A stretch of DNA of 64,000 nt from JASHVB01 sp035508435 (lineage in GTDB: Bacteria > Pseudomonadota > Alphaproteobacteria > Acetobacterales > Acetobacteraceae). Under the pieces are notes generated by a model. That model did no database searches and had not been told where the DNA came from. It worked only from the letters and a program-made list of their open reading frames with translations. The position numbers were made by a program, and so were the translations under genes. The DNA lies in assembly GCA_035508435.1 (NCBI GenBank), contig DATJNA010000136.1, positions 1 to 64,000 on the forward strand. Reading direction: 5' to 3'. This document shows positions 26,427 through 35,139 of this stretch, in pieces. Every line of letters begins with the position of its first letter. Positions within the stretch are counted from its first letter, which is position 1.

Positions 26427-26475
26427 CTGCATCGGTCGCCCGACTGCATCGGTGACACAACTGCATCGGTGACAG
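26427..26475. repeat. Second, unrelated short tandem repeat
   Basis: CTGCATCGGT occurs three times with spacers of roughly 8-10 bases, and two of the copies continue as GACA. It directly follows the 15-bp minisatellite and ends about 45 bases before the ATG of the broken antiporter gene. The two blocks together make this gap highly repetitive. Confidence 0.65.
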
Positions 26476-26521
26476 GTTCACCCGCCTGACGCTCCCGGCC
26501 GCACGCACTACCTTTCCCTCC

Positions 26522-28321
26522 ATGGACTCGCATTTCGATCCTGGCTGGTTCAAACCGGCGCTGATCATCCTCGCCGCGGCGGCAGTGGTGATCCCGGCGT
26601 TCCACCGCCTGCGCCTCAGCCCCGTCCTGGGATTCATGCTGGTCGGCATCGCGGTCGGCCCGTTCGGCATTGCGTCGTTCGCGGACCGCCTGCCCTGGCT
26701 GCACGCCTTCACGCTCAGCCGGCCGCAGAGCATTGCGCCGATCGCCGAGCTCGGCATCAGCATGCTGATGTTCATGATCGGACTGGAACTGTCGCTGGAG
26801 CGGCTGCGCGTGATGCGGCGCCTGGTATTCGGCCTCGGCCTGGCGCAGTTCCTGCTGTGCGGCCTCGCCATCGCGGCCATCGCTTACGCGCGGGGCGCTT
26901 CCAGGGAGGTCGCCGCGGTTGCCGGCGCCGCGCTGGCAATGTCCTCTACTGCGATTGTGCTGCAGGTGCTGTCGCATGAGAAGCGGCTGGGCGGCCCGCT
27001 CGGCCGCGTGGCGCTGGCCATCCTGCTGTTCCAGGACATCGCGGCGGTACCGGTGTTGTTCGTGATCAGCCTGCTGGGCGAGGACACGTCCGCACGCGGC
27101 TTCACCTGATCGGTGGGCCAGGCAATCGTCATGGTGCTGGGCCTGGTCGTCGCCGGCCGTGTGGCGCTGCGCCCCATGTTCCGCGGCGTCGCCCACACCG
27201 GCAGCCCGGAATTGTTCGTGGCCGCCTGCCTGCTTGTAGTGCTCGCGACCGGCCTCGCAACCATGGCCGTGCGCCTGCCGATGGAACTCGGCTCGCTGGT
27301 CGCCGGCCTGTTGCTGGCCGAGACCGAGTTCCGCCGCCAGATCGAGGTCACCATCGACCCGTTCAAAGGCCTGCTGGTCGGCGTGTTCCTGATCTCGGTG
27401 GGCATGAGCCTGGATCTCGGCCACATCCTCGCCGACGCGCCGAAACTGCTGGCGGCGGCCGCGGTTCTGGTGGCTGTCAAGCTGCTGCTGATCGCTGTCC
27501 TGACCCGCGCCTTCGGCCTGCGCTGGGGCACCGGTCTCCAGGCGGGGCTATTGCTCGGCCCTGGCGGTGAATTCGGCTTCGTCATTTTCGGCCTGGCGCG
27601 CGCAGAGCAAGTCATCGGGCCCGATGCAGCGCGGTTCCCATTGTTGCTGACCGCGGTGACGATGGCATGCATACCGTTTCTGTCGGCGTTCGGCCGCACC
27701 TTGGCGCGACGGGCACGAGCACCCGCGTCGCCGGTGATGGACCCCGCCTTGCTCGATGCGATCGCTGCCGACGCCACGCCGCGCGTCATCATCGCCGGCT
27801 TCGGCCGCGTCGGGGAAACCGTCGCCGCGCTGCTGGACGTCCACCACGTGCCCTATGTCGCGGTGGACAACGATCCCGACCGCGTCGCCGCGGTGCGCCG
27901 CACGCGAACCAACGTGTTCTGGGGCGATCTCGCGCGCGAGGACCTGCTGCACCGCCTGCACATCGACACTGCCCGCGCGCTGGTGGTGACGATGAGCAAT
28001 CACGCCGCCAGCGACCGGCTGGTGGCGACGGCGCGGGCGTTGCGGCCCGACCTGCTGATCGTGGTGCGGGCGCGCGATGCGCAACACGCGGCGCACCTTT
28101 ACCGGATCGGCGCCACCGACGCCGTGCCCGAGACGATCGAGGCGAGCCTGCAGCTTTCCGAAGCGGTGCTGGTTGATGTGGGCGTGCCGATGGGTCCGGT
28201 GATCGCCACGATCCATGAGAAGCGCGCGGCGATGCAGGCGGAGATCCGCGCCATGACGCCGGGCGCCAAAGTGCGCCCGCTCGGCCGCCGGCGGCTGCGG
28301 GACATGCTGGCGCGGGGGTAA
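26522..28321 (+). pseudogene. Kef-type CPA2 cation:proton antiporter interrupted by one in-frame TGA
   Basis: Codons 1-195 encode the first membrane half (AELGISMLMFMIGLELSLERL, AMSSTAIVLQ, LLFQDIAAVP). A TGA at 27107-27109 follows GFT. The same frame resumes with SVGQAIVMVLGLVVAGR, and 402 further codons from GTG 27113 encode the remaining membrane helices (GPGGEFGFVIFGLA) and a C-terminal RCK/TrkA-N domain (VIIAGFGRVGETVAALL). The joined length of about 600 residues matches KefB/C. One CGA-to-TGA change would explain the break. Translation could restart at the GTG, but half a transporter is unlikely to work. A sequencing error cannot be excluded. Confidence 0.75.
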
Positions 28322-28565
28322 GCAGCGGGGGCGGACCGGAGAACGACAATCTCCGCCCTCGATTTGCCGCGCGGGACCGGGCGACAAATCGTAACTTTCA
28401 GGAAATGAGTTCCGACGCAGTAATTCGGCAGAATTGCCCGCAGCATACCAAAGCCATGATGGAGCCTGCCGCGCTCAACCACCCATCGCGCCGTGTTTTG
28501 TCCCATCACGGACGCGGTCAACAACCAGTCTTGCCAAGCCTCTCCGGTTTGTGCATTGTGGCTGG

Positions 28566-30239
28566 ATGCAGGGGGGCAGGTCTCCAACGACCGGCCGTCT
28601 GTGGCACTGGACGAGGATGTTCTACGCGGCACTTGCCGTCGTGGGGTGTTATTCTATTGCCCAGGCACAGACGATGCGCGGGACGGACGACCAAACGGCA
28701 TTCGCGGTGCCGCGCGTGGCGCTGGGCACGACGGCGGAGGTCGCCTTGCCGCAGCCGCTCGCCCCCAGTGAAGCCGCTCGCATCCGCCACATCTTCGCGC
28801 TCCAGGCCCGCGGTGACCTGACCGGCGCCATCCATGAAACCGACCGGCTCGACGACCACCTCCTGCTCGGCGCCATCCTCGCCGACCGCTATCTCGGCGG
28901 CTGGATGCACCCCACTGCCGCGGCGCTGACCGATTGGCTGGCGCGCTACGGTGATCAGCCTGAAGCGGCGGACATCCGCGCCCTGCGCGAGCGCATCGCG
29001 CCGGACATCGTTGCTCTCGTCCCAACCGGGCGTCCGCTCCCGCGTGCGCGCCGCAGCCCCGTGCTCGCGGCCACCAGCGCCATCACGCTGTTCCGGCTGA
29101 ACCGCGATGCCGAGGCGGTCGCCGCCGCCGCCCCGCTGCTGTCTCGCCCTGCCTCGCAGCCTGGCAGCGGCGACGCATTGTTCGCCGGCGGCCTCGCTGC
29201 CTGGCGGCTCGACGACATGCCGTCGGCGCTGAGCTTCTTCGATGCAGCCTGGCGCGCCGCCCCCACCATGCCATCGCGCGCCGCCGACGCCTTCTGGGCG
29301 GCCCGTGCGGCCCAGCGCCAGGCCGATCGCGCTACCTCCATAGTTTGGCTGCGCCGTGCCGCCGCGGAGCATGACAGTTTCTACGGTCGCATTGCGGCCC
29401 GCGCCCTGCGGCCCGCGTCAGTTTGCACCGGCTTCGCGACACTCGGTCCCGCCGACATCGACGCGTTGGTCGCGATTCCTGCCGGCCGCCGTGCCTTCGC
29501 CTTGCTCCAGGTTGGCGAGAAGCGCCGCGCGGAAGCGGAGTTCCGCACGCTCTGGGCGGATTCAGGAGGAAATGCGGCGCTCGGGCAGACCCTGCTCGCG
29601 GTCGCGCGCGCCGTCGGCCTGACCGAACTCGGCGCCGAGCTGCAAGGCGCTGCCTATGCTGCGTCACGCGGACCGGCCCCGCCCGATCTGCACCCGATCG
29701 GCGGCTTCGTGATCGATCCGGCGCTGGTCTACGCGCTGGTGCACCATGAGTCCGATTTCCACCCTGGCGCGGTGTCGCGCGACGGAGCGGTCGGACTGAT
29801 GCAGATCAAACCCGCCAGTGCCTGGACGGTGAACGGCGCCCGTGCGCTCGCCGGCATGCGGACCGCGCGGCTGCACGATCCGGCGGTCAACGTGGCGATC
29901 GGCCAACGGTACTTGCTGCTTCTCGCCGATGACGGAGCGATCGAAGGCAATCTGATCCGGTTGCTGGCCGCCTATAAACAGGGGCCGTTCGAGCTGCGGC
30001 GCTGGGCGGACCACGTCAACGCCGCCGGCGATCCGCTGTTGTTCCTGGAAGCGATGCCGAATCCGGCAACGCGGGGGTTTGTCGAGGATGTGTTGGCCTG
30101 GTCATGGCGCTACGCCGCCGCCTTGCACCTGCCGGCGGCGAGTCTGGACGCTCTCGCGGCCGACCGCTTCCCGCGCCTGATGCGGTCGGACGGAGCCACG
30201 TCCGACGCGGGCTGCCCCGCAATCGCCGCGACGCGTTAG
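28566..30239 (+). CDS. Soluble-type lytic transglycosylase
   Basis: The 557-residue protein has an export signal (RMFYAALAVVGCYSIAQAQ). It contains both a possible signal peptidase I site after AQA and a lipobox-like VVGC, so it may be periplasmic or a lipoprotein. A long helical repeat region precedes the C-terminal SLT domain. The catalytic Glu is in YALVHHESDFHPGAVS, followed by GAVGLMQIKP and a later LLAAYKQGP, as in Slt70-like enzymes that cleave peptidoglycan. ATG 28566 is preferred because it gives a charged n-region; 28617 is an alternative. Confidence 0.85.
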   Translation: MQGGRSPTTGRLWHWTRMFYAALAVVGCYSIAQAQTMRGTDDQTAFAVPRVALGTTAEVALPQPLAPSEAARIRHIFALQARGDLTGAIHETDRLDDHLLLGAILADRYLGGWMHPTAAALTDWLARYGDQPEAADIRALRERIAPDIVALVPTGRPLPRARRSPVLAATSAITLFRLNRDAEAVAAAAPLLSRPASQPGSGDALFAGGLAAWRLDDMPSALSFFDAAWRAAPTMPSRAADAFWAARAAQRQADRATSIVWLRRAAAEHDSFYGRIAARALRPASVCTGFATLGPADIDALVAIPAGRRAFALLQVGEKRRAEAEFRTLWADSGGNAALGQTLLAVARAVGLTELGAELQGAAYAASRGPAPPDLHPIGGFVIDPALVYALVHHESDFHPGAVSRDGAVGLMQIKPASAWTVNGARALAGMRTARLHDPAVNVAIGQRYLLLLADDGAIEGNLIRLLAAYKQGPFELRRWADHVNAAGDPLLFLEAMPNPATRGFVEDVLAWSWRYAAALHLPAASLDALAADRFPRLMRSDGATSDAGCPAIAATR

Positions 30240-30342
30240 CCCGAGCATCATCGCGACCGAAGCTCCGCTCGCATTTCGGCTTCAAGGGAGACCGAGCGAC
30301 CGTTGCCGGGGCAGGCGGCTCTCGTGCTATGACATAGGAATA

Positions 30343-30762
30343 ATGAAGCTTTATTGCCTTTGTGGCCAAGTCCGCATGCAAACCCCAAACCAACCGGACT
30401 TCATCAACGAGTGCAACTGCACACTCTGTAGCAAAACTGGCGCCCGCTGGGCCTATTTTCATCCCTCACACGTCGTTATCGAGGGAACGACGAAGGGGTA
30501 GAGCCGTGGCGACAAGGCAGACCCTGCCGCTGAAGTCCATTTCTGCACAAATTGCGGTTCGACGACTCACTTTGTCCTGACCGCGAGCGCGATATCGAAG
30601 TTCGGGAACGTCCAACAGGGTGTCAACATGCGTCTGGCGGATGAGAAGGATCTTGTCGGAATAGAGTTGCGCTATCCTGACGGACGTGCCTGGTCAGGCA
30701 AGGGTAGCTTCGACTATGTGCAAGCGGCTCGCATCATCGGCGGACGAGCGGCCTCGGAATAA
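30343..30762 (+). pseudogene. GFA/CENP-V-domain protein with one in-frame TAG
   Basis: The frame from ATG 30343 encodes a small zinc-binding GFA protein: YCLCGQVR, then CNCTLCSKTG, then ARWAYFHPSHVVIEG. A TAG at 30499-30501 (codon 53) interrupts it. The same frame continues with EVHFCTNCGSTTHF and a normal C-terminus, ending at TAA 30760. All the Cys pairs of the family are present. A single TAC-to-TAG change at a Tyr codon explains the break. It is AT-richer than its neighbours, which hints at foreign origin. The family includes glutathione-dependent formaldehyde-activating-type proteins. Confidence 0.7.
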
Positions 30763-30879
30763 CCGTTCGTGGTGAGTGTCATTCAGCCTGGAACGAAGAC
30801 GCGAAAGCGGAAATTCAAACCGAGACACGACCGGGGCCGGGGCGCGTCGCCAGGGTCGTCGTCGCACCTGGCGATCAGG

Positions 30880-31503
30880 CTATCCCGCCAGTACCTGCCT
30901 TGCCGCCGCCTCGATCGCGGCGCGGTCACCGGCCGCGACGCGTCTCTCATCCACCAGGGCGCCGCCGATACCGACGAAGGCGGCGCCGGCCGCGAGATAG
31001 GCGGCGACATCACTTGGTCCCACACCGCCGGTGGGGCAGAACGCCACGCCGGGAAACACGCTGGCCAATGCCCGGATATGCGCCGGGCCGCCGGCCGAGG
31101 AAGCGGGGAACACCTTCACCACGCCCGCACCTGCGGCGAGCGCAGTCCGCACCTCCGTCGGCGTCAGCGCACCCAGCATCAGCACGGCGCCGGCGGCGAC
31201 ACAGGGCGCGGCCAGCGTCGTGTCCACCCAGGGGGTCACGATGAAGCGCGCGCCCGCGGCGAGGCAGGCCTCGGCGGTGGCGCGATCCGGCACAGTGCCG
31301 GCTCCCACCACAAGCGACGGGTCCGAGGACAGCTCACGGATCAGCGCCGGAGCGTCGGGCACGGTCATGGTGATCTCGAAAATGCGCAGCCCGGCGTCGC
31401 GCAGCCATTGCACCACCGTGGCGGCATGCCGCGTCACATGCGTGCGCACCACCGGCACGACCTGCGCGGCGCGGAAGGTCCCGAGCAATGTGGAGTCGGT
31501 CAT
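30880..31503 (-). CDS. eda: KDPG/KHG aldolase
   Basis: The 207-residue protein matches 2-dehydro-3-deoxy-phosphogluconate aldolases. Glu43 (RIFEITM) is the catalytic base, GAGTV lies at 67-71, and the Schiff-base Lys130 is in GVVKVFPAS; PTGGV follows. The lysine and glutamate positions agree closely with the E. coli enzyme. It cleaves KDPG to pyruvate and glyceraldehyde-3-phosphate (Entner-Doudoroff), or handles a related sugar acid. ATG 31503 is chosen over the frame start at 31650. It is 62 bases downstream of an SGNH hydrolase gene on the same strand. No Edd dehydratase is nearby. Confidence 0.85.
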   Translation of the reverse strand: MTDSTLLGTFRAAQVVPVVRTHVTRHAATVVQWLRDAGLRIFEITMTVPDAPALIRELSSDPSLVVGAGTVPDRATAEACLAAGARFIVTPWVDTTLAAPCVAAGAVLMLGALTPTEVRTALAAGAGVVKVFPASSAGGPAHIRALASVFPGVAFCPTGGVGPSDVAAYLAAGAAFVGIGGALVDERRVAAGDRAAIEAAARQVLAG

Positions 31504-31565
31504 CCGGCGCCCCCAATTCGAGCTTCGCAGTTCGACCTTTGCACTTCGATTCTCGTTAGTATTGC

Positions 31566-32705
31566 TCACTCGAACAGGGAGAGATCGATGATGTCGCCCA
31601 TGTGGTTGTAGCCGGCGTCGCTCTGGTGCAGGTGATCGCCGCAGTCCCACATCGACAGCATGCTTTCGGAATGCTCTGGATCGCGCACGCCGGCATCGAA
31701 GTCGATCACCGCGTCGAAGGCGTTTCCCGTCCGGATCCAGGCGTTCACCTCCAGCCGGATGCGCTCACGCGCAGGGGTCCACGCGCCCGGCAGGAACGTC
31801 TCATATCCGAACGGCGTGATCGTGCCGCCGAAAATCTTGATGCCGCGCGCATGTGCCCGCAGTGCGAGCTGCTTCAGCCCGGCAATCATCGCCGGCGCAT
31901 TGGCTTCCTCCTCGGGCTTCGCCCAGCGGTTGCGCAGGTCGTTGGTGCCCAGCAGGACAATCACGTGGGTCACACCCGGCTGTGCCAGCACGTCGCGGTC
32001 GAAGCGGCGCAGGCCGCTGTCGCCGCGGATGTCGTGCAGGATGCGGTTGCCGCCGAGGCCCTGGTTCATTACGCCCATCGGCCGGCCGCCGCGCGCGAAC
32101 AGCCGGCGCGCGAGCTGGCTGGGCCAGTTGGCCCACGCGTCGTGGGTGGCAATGTTGCCGTCGGTCAGCGAATCACCCAGCGCGACGACGCCGCCGGCGC
32201 CTTGCTCTGCCAGCACGTCGATGCCGGCAACCACGTACCAGTCATCGGTGATCTTCCCAACCGGCATCACGTCAGCATCGGCGAAATTGCCGAGCGGGGA
32301 GATGTAGTTGGTGACGCGGGCATAGCGGCCGCAGATGCCGAAGCTTGCGGGCAGGTCCTGCGGCAGATGTACGGTCACCGCTATGTCCGTGAGCGGCGGG
32401 ACGTCCAACTCGACCGGATCGCTGATCAACAAGGAGCCGGTGGCGATTGTGGCGGAGCCCTGGCCGCCGAAGGTGAGTTTGCGGTTGCTGGCCGGCACCA
32501 CCGCGGCGCCTGCGGCCCGCAGACCGACATGCGCCGCGCCGATCGCCAGTGGGGCCGTGCCGTGGGCATTGGTCAGCCGCACGCGCAGCACCCTGCCGCC
32601 CAGACTGACGCGGCCATTCATGCGCAGCGTGACGTTGTTGAATGCCGCGCCTTCAGCCGGGGCGGGCGCGATGGCCCAGGTGCCGACCCAATGTTCGCTT
32701 GCCAC
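31566..32705 (-). CDS. SGNH/GDSL-family hydrolase
   Basis: The 379-residue protein has an N-terminal beta-rich region of about 165 residues and then an SGNH esterase domain. Block I is VALGDSLTDG with the nucleophile Ser, the block II glycine is in QGLGGNR, block III is LLGTND, and block V is DHLHQSDAGY with the Asp-His pair. The layout resembles acetyl-xylan or rhamnogalacturonan acetylesterase-like proteins. No signal peptide is evident, so it may be cytosolic. The KDPG aldolase follows on the same strand, which suggests a sugar-acid context. Confidence 0.85.
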   Translation of the reverse strand: MASEHWVGTWAIAPAPAEGAAFNNVTLRMNGRVSLGGRVLRVRLTNAHGTAPLAIGAAHVGLRAAGAAVVPASNRKLTFGGQGSATIATGSLLISDPVELDVPPLTDIAVTVHLPQDLPASFGICGRYARVTNYISPLGNFADADVMPVGKITDDWYVVAGIDVLAEQGAGGVVALGDSLTDGNIATHDAWANWPSQLARRLFARGGRPMGVMNQGLGGNRILHDIRGDSGLRRFDRDVLAQPGVTHVIVLLGTNDLRNRWAKPEEEANAPAMIAGLKQLALRAHARGIKIFGGTITPFGYETFLPGAWTPARERIRLEVNAWIRTGNAFDAVIDFDAGVRDPEHSESMLSMWDCGDHLHQSDAGYNHMGDIIDLSLFE

Positions 32706-32726
32706 GTTCGTTGCCTCCCATTCCAG

Positions 32727-32860
32727 GTGTCATTGCGAGGATCGGGTTGTCATTGCGAGGTCGGCGGAGCCGAAGCAATCTCGGCCGCAAAGTGCCCGGC
32801 CATTTCGTCGGTCACCCGACCGGGATTGCTTCGGCCCTGCGGGCCTCGCAAAGACAGCGC
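32727..32860. repeat. REP-like palindromic repeat, copy A
   Basis: Two direct GTCATTGCGAGG units are followed by a large imperfect hairpin. GCCGAAGCAATC at 32769-32780 pairs perfectly with GATTGCTTCGGC at 32824-32835, and the outer arms TCATTGCGAGG and CCTCGCAAAGACA also nearly match. A second diverged copy lies at 37174-37300 and a half copy at 34141. No transposase gene is inside, so it is a non-autonomous intergenic element. Confidence 0.7.
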
Positions 32861-32872
32861 GCGCCCGGCCGT

Positions 32873-33622
32873 TCATCCGCGCCATGATGCGGGGCGCGGG
32901 AACTGCATTGCCAGCACGGTCGTCGCTGCCGTCGCTGTCGCGACGAATGGCGGCTCATCGGGGTATACGAACGCGCAGGACAGCGATCCGAGCATTGTGC
33001 CGTGCCATTGCAGGCCGCCCTCGATCACCAGCCAGTATTGTCCATGCCCTGCCGCCGGCGATGGACCGGCCAGGCATTCGCCCGGCGCAAGCCGGTAACG
33101 CCAGGCGGCCAAACCGTCGGTCTCGGGACCAAGCAATGCGCCGCTGCCCCGCGGCTGCAAGGGACCGGCGACTGCCTCGCGATGCCGCCGGTCCGATACG
33201 CCGCGTAGCGCGGTACGGTTCTCGGCGCGCATCATGTAGCGCGCACCGGGATCGAATCCGTTGCGCAGCGTGAAATAGCTCAGGCCTGCCGAGCCGGCGC
33301 GGATCGGGCCATAGGCAGTATAGGCGCCGGCGAAATGTACCGAGACCGGGCGCACCGCATGCGTTCCCAGCGTGCCATCTCCCGCGACCACCACCTGGAA
33401 TTGATCCGCCTGGTGGTAATGCGCGTTCGCCACTTCGCCCGCGTCCTGCTCCACCAGGAATGCCATCGGGACCAGCGCCTCGGGCGGTGGATCGGCATCA
33501 CCGGCGGCCATGTTGTAGCGCGTGGTGCCGAGATACAGCGTGTGCCAGAAGCCCATGCCGTCGCCCGCGGCGGCACGGCGACGATTGGCGCGAGCGGCGT
33601 CGGCGGTGGCGATCAGCGTCAT
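32873..33622 (-). CDS. Cupin-like protein coupled to the Zur-like regulator
   Basis: The 249-residue protein has GFWHTLYLGTTRYNMA near the N-terminus and a cupin-type ANAHYHQADQFQVVVAGDGTLG with two His. A second beta-rich half contains GQYWLVIEGGLQWHGT. I take it as a bicupin-like fold of unknown substrate. ATG 33622 overlaps the stop of the upstream Fur-family gene (ATGA), so the two are co-translated. GGGAGAGAGG precedes the start. A much longer open frame continues upstream to 34450, but it runs antisense-like through the regulator and is not one protein. Confidence 0.65.
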   Translation of the reverse strand: MTLIATADAARANRRRAAAGDGMGFWHTLYLGTTRYNMAAGDADPPPEALVPMAFLVEQDAGEVANAHYHQADQFQVVVAGDGTLGTHAVRPVSVHFAGAYTAYGPIRAGSAGLSYFTLRNGFDPGARYMMRAENRTALRGVSDRRHREAVAGPLQPRGSGALLGPETDGLAAWRYRLAPGECLAGPSPAAGHGQYWLVIEGGLQWHGTMLGSLSCAFVYPDEPPFVATATAATTVLAMQFPRPASWRG

Positions 33623-34086
33623 GCGCGCCTCTCTCCCGGCGTCGCGGTGCAGGCGGCACACTGGCCCTCCGCCTCGATCGTTGCCTTGCCCACGGTAAAG
33701 CCGAATCGTTTCGCTGCGTCGGCCAGCGCGTGGGCGAGGTCGTGGTCCTCCAACTCCGTCACCCGGCCGCAGGTCCGGCAGATCAGGAACTGCGCCGCAT
33801 GCTCTTGCTCGTGAGCGACGCAGCCGACGAAGGCAGACAGCCGTTCCAGCTTGTGCACCAGACCTTGCTCTTGCAGGAAATCGAGCGCGCGATAGACGGT
33901 GGGTGGCGCTGCGGGCCCACGGCGGCCGCGCAAACGATCCAGCAGGTCGTAAGCACCGGTGGGCGAGTCGGATTCGAGGATCAGGCCCAGCACGTCGCGC
34001 CGCAGGTCGGTCAGCCTGGCGCCGCGCGTGGCGCAGATCGTGCCGGCACGGTCCAGCAGCCCTTCGGTGCGGGGCGAAAACACCAT
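33619..34086 (-). CDS. Fur-family metalloregulator, Zur-like
   Basis: The 155-residue protein has the Fur winged helix (RRDVLGLILESDSPTGAYDLL and APPTVYRALDFLQEQGLVHKLE). It has a dimerisation domain with HEQEHAAQFLICRTCGRVTE and a C-terminal CAAC pair, giving a CxxC...CxxC structural zinc site as in Zur and Fur. The His/Cys-rich pattern and lack of the Fur-type HHDH stretch favour zinc over iron, but this is a soft call. It overlaps a cupin gene downstream. Its targets in the window are not evident. Confidence 0.78.
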   Translation of the reverse strand: MVFSPRTEGLLDRAGTICATRGARLTDLRRDVLGLILESDSPTGAYDLLDRLRGRRGPAAPPTVYRALDFLQEQGLVHKLERLSAFVGCVAHEQEHAAQFLICRTCGRVTELEDHDLAHALADAAKRFGFTVGKATIEAEGQCAACTATPGERRA

Positions 34087-34140
34087 GCGGACTCCTTAAA
34101 GCATTTCCACGCTGACAGGAAACGCAAGTTGCTCCTCCCG

Positions 34141-34171
34141 TGTGCCATTGCGAGTCGCGGAGCGACGCCGA
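34141..34171. repeat. Half copy of the REP-like repeat
   Basis: TGTGCCATTGCGAGTCGCGGAGCGACG matches the left arm of the repeat at 32727 (TGTCATTGCGAGGTCGGCGGAGC) with several changes. The right arm is missing. It abuts the broken end of the CoA-transferase fragment, so it may mark the deletion point. Confidence 0.4.
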
Positions 34172-34450
34172 GCCGGCGTCGTCGTCCGGCGCTGCCACAA
34201 TCACGCCACGTTCGTACACGTGCGGGTCGTCCAGCAACTCGTCGATCTCATAGACCGGATTGGCGGTGACTTCGGCGGCTTCGAAGATCGCCATGTTGTC
34301 GGCCAGCGTCCGGACGGCGAAAAAGTCGGCCACCGCTGCGTCGCAGTCCTCGATGTTGCGCACAAGGTCGGTGTTGGTGCGGAAGCGCGGGTCGTCGATC
34401 ATTTCTGCCTTGCCGATGGCGCGGAACATGCGCTCCGCCATCACCTGCAT
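34172..34450 (-). pseudogene. Internal fragment of a CaiB/BaiF CoA-transferase
   Basis: About 93 codons match the C-terminal part of class III CoA-transferases: MFRAIGKAEMIDDPRF, then RNIEDCDAAVADFF, then EVTANPVYEIDELLDDPHVYER and GVIVA. Full-length members have about 400 residues. The N-terminal two thirds, with the CoA-binding and catalytic Asp region, is missing, and the frame runs into unrelated sequence after GVIVAAPDDDAG. One end abuts a REP-like half repeat; the other is replaced by a small coiled-coil gene. It is a decayed remnant. Confidence 0.65.
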
Positions 34451-34755
34451 CGTTTTGCAGCTCGAGCAATACGTTCGACCCGTTCAGCATTGCCCAAGTT
34501 GACGAAGACGTCGTCACGTATGCGCGCAACCGTGTTCTGAAGCCGATTGATCCGGTCCATGACATCGACGCGCAATAGGGTCATGTCGGCACGGTTGACC
34601 CTATCGCAGCGGAGCTGCGTCACGTCATCACGCGGTTGCGTCACGTCGCCACGCAGGCCGTCGGTGCGGGCGATCATCTCGCCGCGGAGTTGCGTCACGT
34701 CGTCTCGGAGAGGGTCGATTGCGGCCAGAATTACGGCAGTGGGCTTGTCGCTCAT
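34441..34755 (-). CDS. Small coiled-coil protein with internal repeats
   Basis: The 104-residue protein starts MSDKPTAVILAAIDPLRDD. It contains four related helical units: LRDDVTQLRGE, LRGDVTQPRDD, VTQLRCDRV and LLRVDVMDRI. They give a long amphipathic helix likely to oligomerise. The DNA has matching short repeats (GCGTCACGTC). No family is recognised. It is divergent from the riboswitch and BtuB-like gene, and its end overlaps the CoA-transferase fragment by ten bases. The start at 34755 is chosen over 34782 because the extra nine residues look unrelated to the helix. Confidence 0.5.
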   Translation of the reverse strand: MSDKPTAVILAAIDPLRDDVTQLRGEMIARTDGLRGDVTQPRDDVTQLRCDRVNRADMTLLRVDVMDRINRLQNTVARIRDDVFVNLGNAERVERIARAAKRCR

Positions 34756-34835
34756 GGGAATGGGTCCAATTGCCGCAGCCAATCTAGCCCGGTGCCGGCG
34801 CGAGGCCAGATTGGCCGGGAACTGAAACAGGCGCT

Positions 34836-35040
34836 AGGTTTCTGTCAGACGCCGGTGGCCCGCGAGGGCTGAAACGGGAAAGCGAAAGCCCTCGGACCGG
34901 GTTCGGGGGCACGGCTGCTGCCCCCGCAACTGTGCGCGGCTGCCCCCCTGATCGGGGGCGAGGCCCAGGCCCATCGCGCCATTCGCCATACGGCGGAGAA
35001 GGCGGGCCGGCTTCATGCCGCGAGCCAGGAGACCGGCCGG
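34836..35040 (+). promoter_or_regulatory. Cobalamin riboswitch
   Basis: The leader of the BtuB-like gene has the conserved order of a class I cobalamin riboswitch: GGTTTCTG near 34838, GCCGGTGGCC at 34851, GAAACGGGAA at 34871-34880, CTGCCCCCGCAACTGT near 34917-34933, and the B12 box AGCCAGGAGACC at 35023-35034. The ATG of the receptor follows about 105 bases after the box. Binding of adenosylcobalamin normally shuts off translation or transcription of the uptake receptor. The outer boundaries are approximate. Confidence 0.9.
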
Positions 35041-35139
35041 CGTCGAGACTGCGTCGCGCGCATCCGGGCGGGGTGTACCGGTGCAACGGGGAGAAACCCG
35101 CAGGCGGGCCGTCGATCCTTGACTGGACGGAGGCTGCGC

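Noticed and set aside
27107..27109. TGA as a selenocysteine or programmed read-through codon
   Set aside because: The position lies in a loop between membrane helices with no catalytic role. The family has no selenoprotein members that I know of, and no stem-loop of bacterial SECIS type follows directly.
32873..34450. One 525-residue protein covering the cupin-like gene, the regulator region and the CoA-transferase fragment
   Set aside because: Only the first 93 and last 249 codons look coding. The middle is the wrong frame of the Fur-family gene, which is intact in its own frame.
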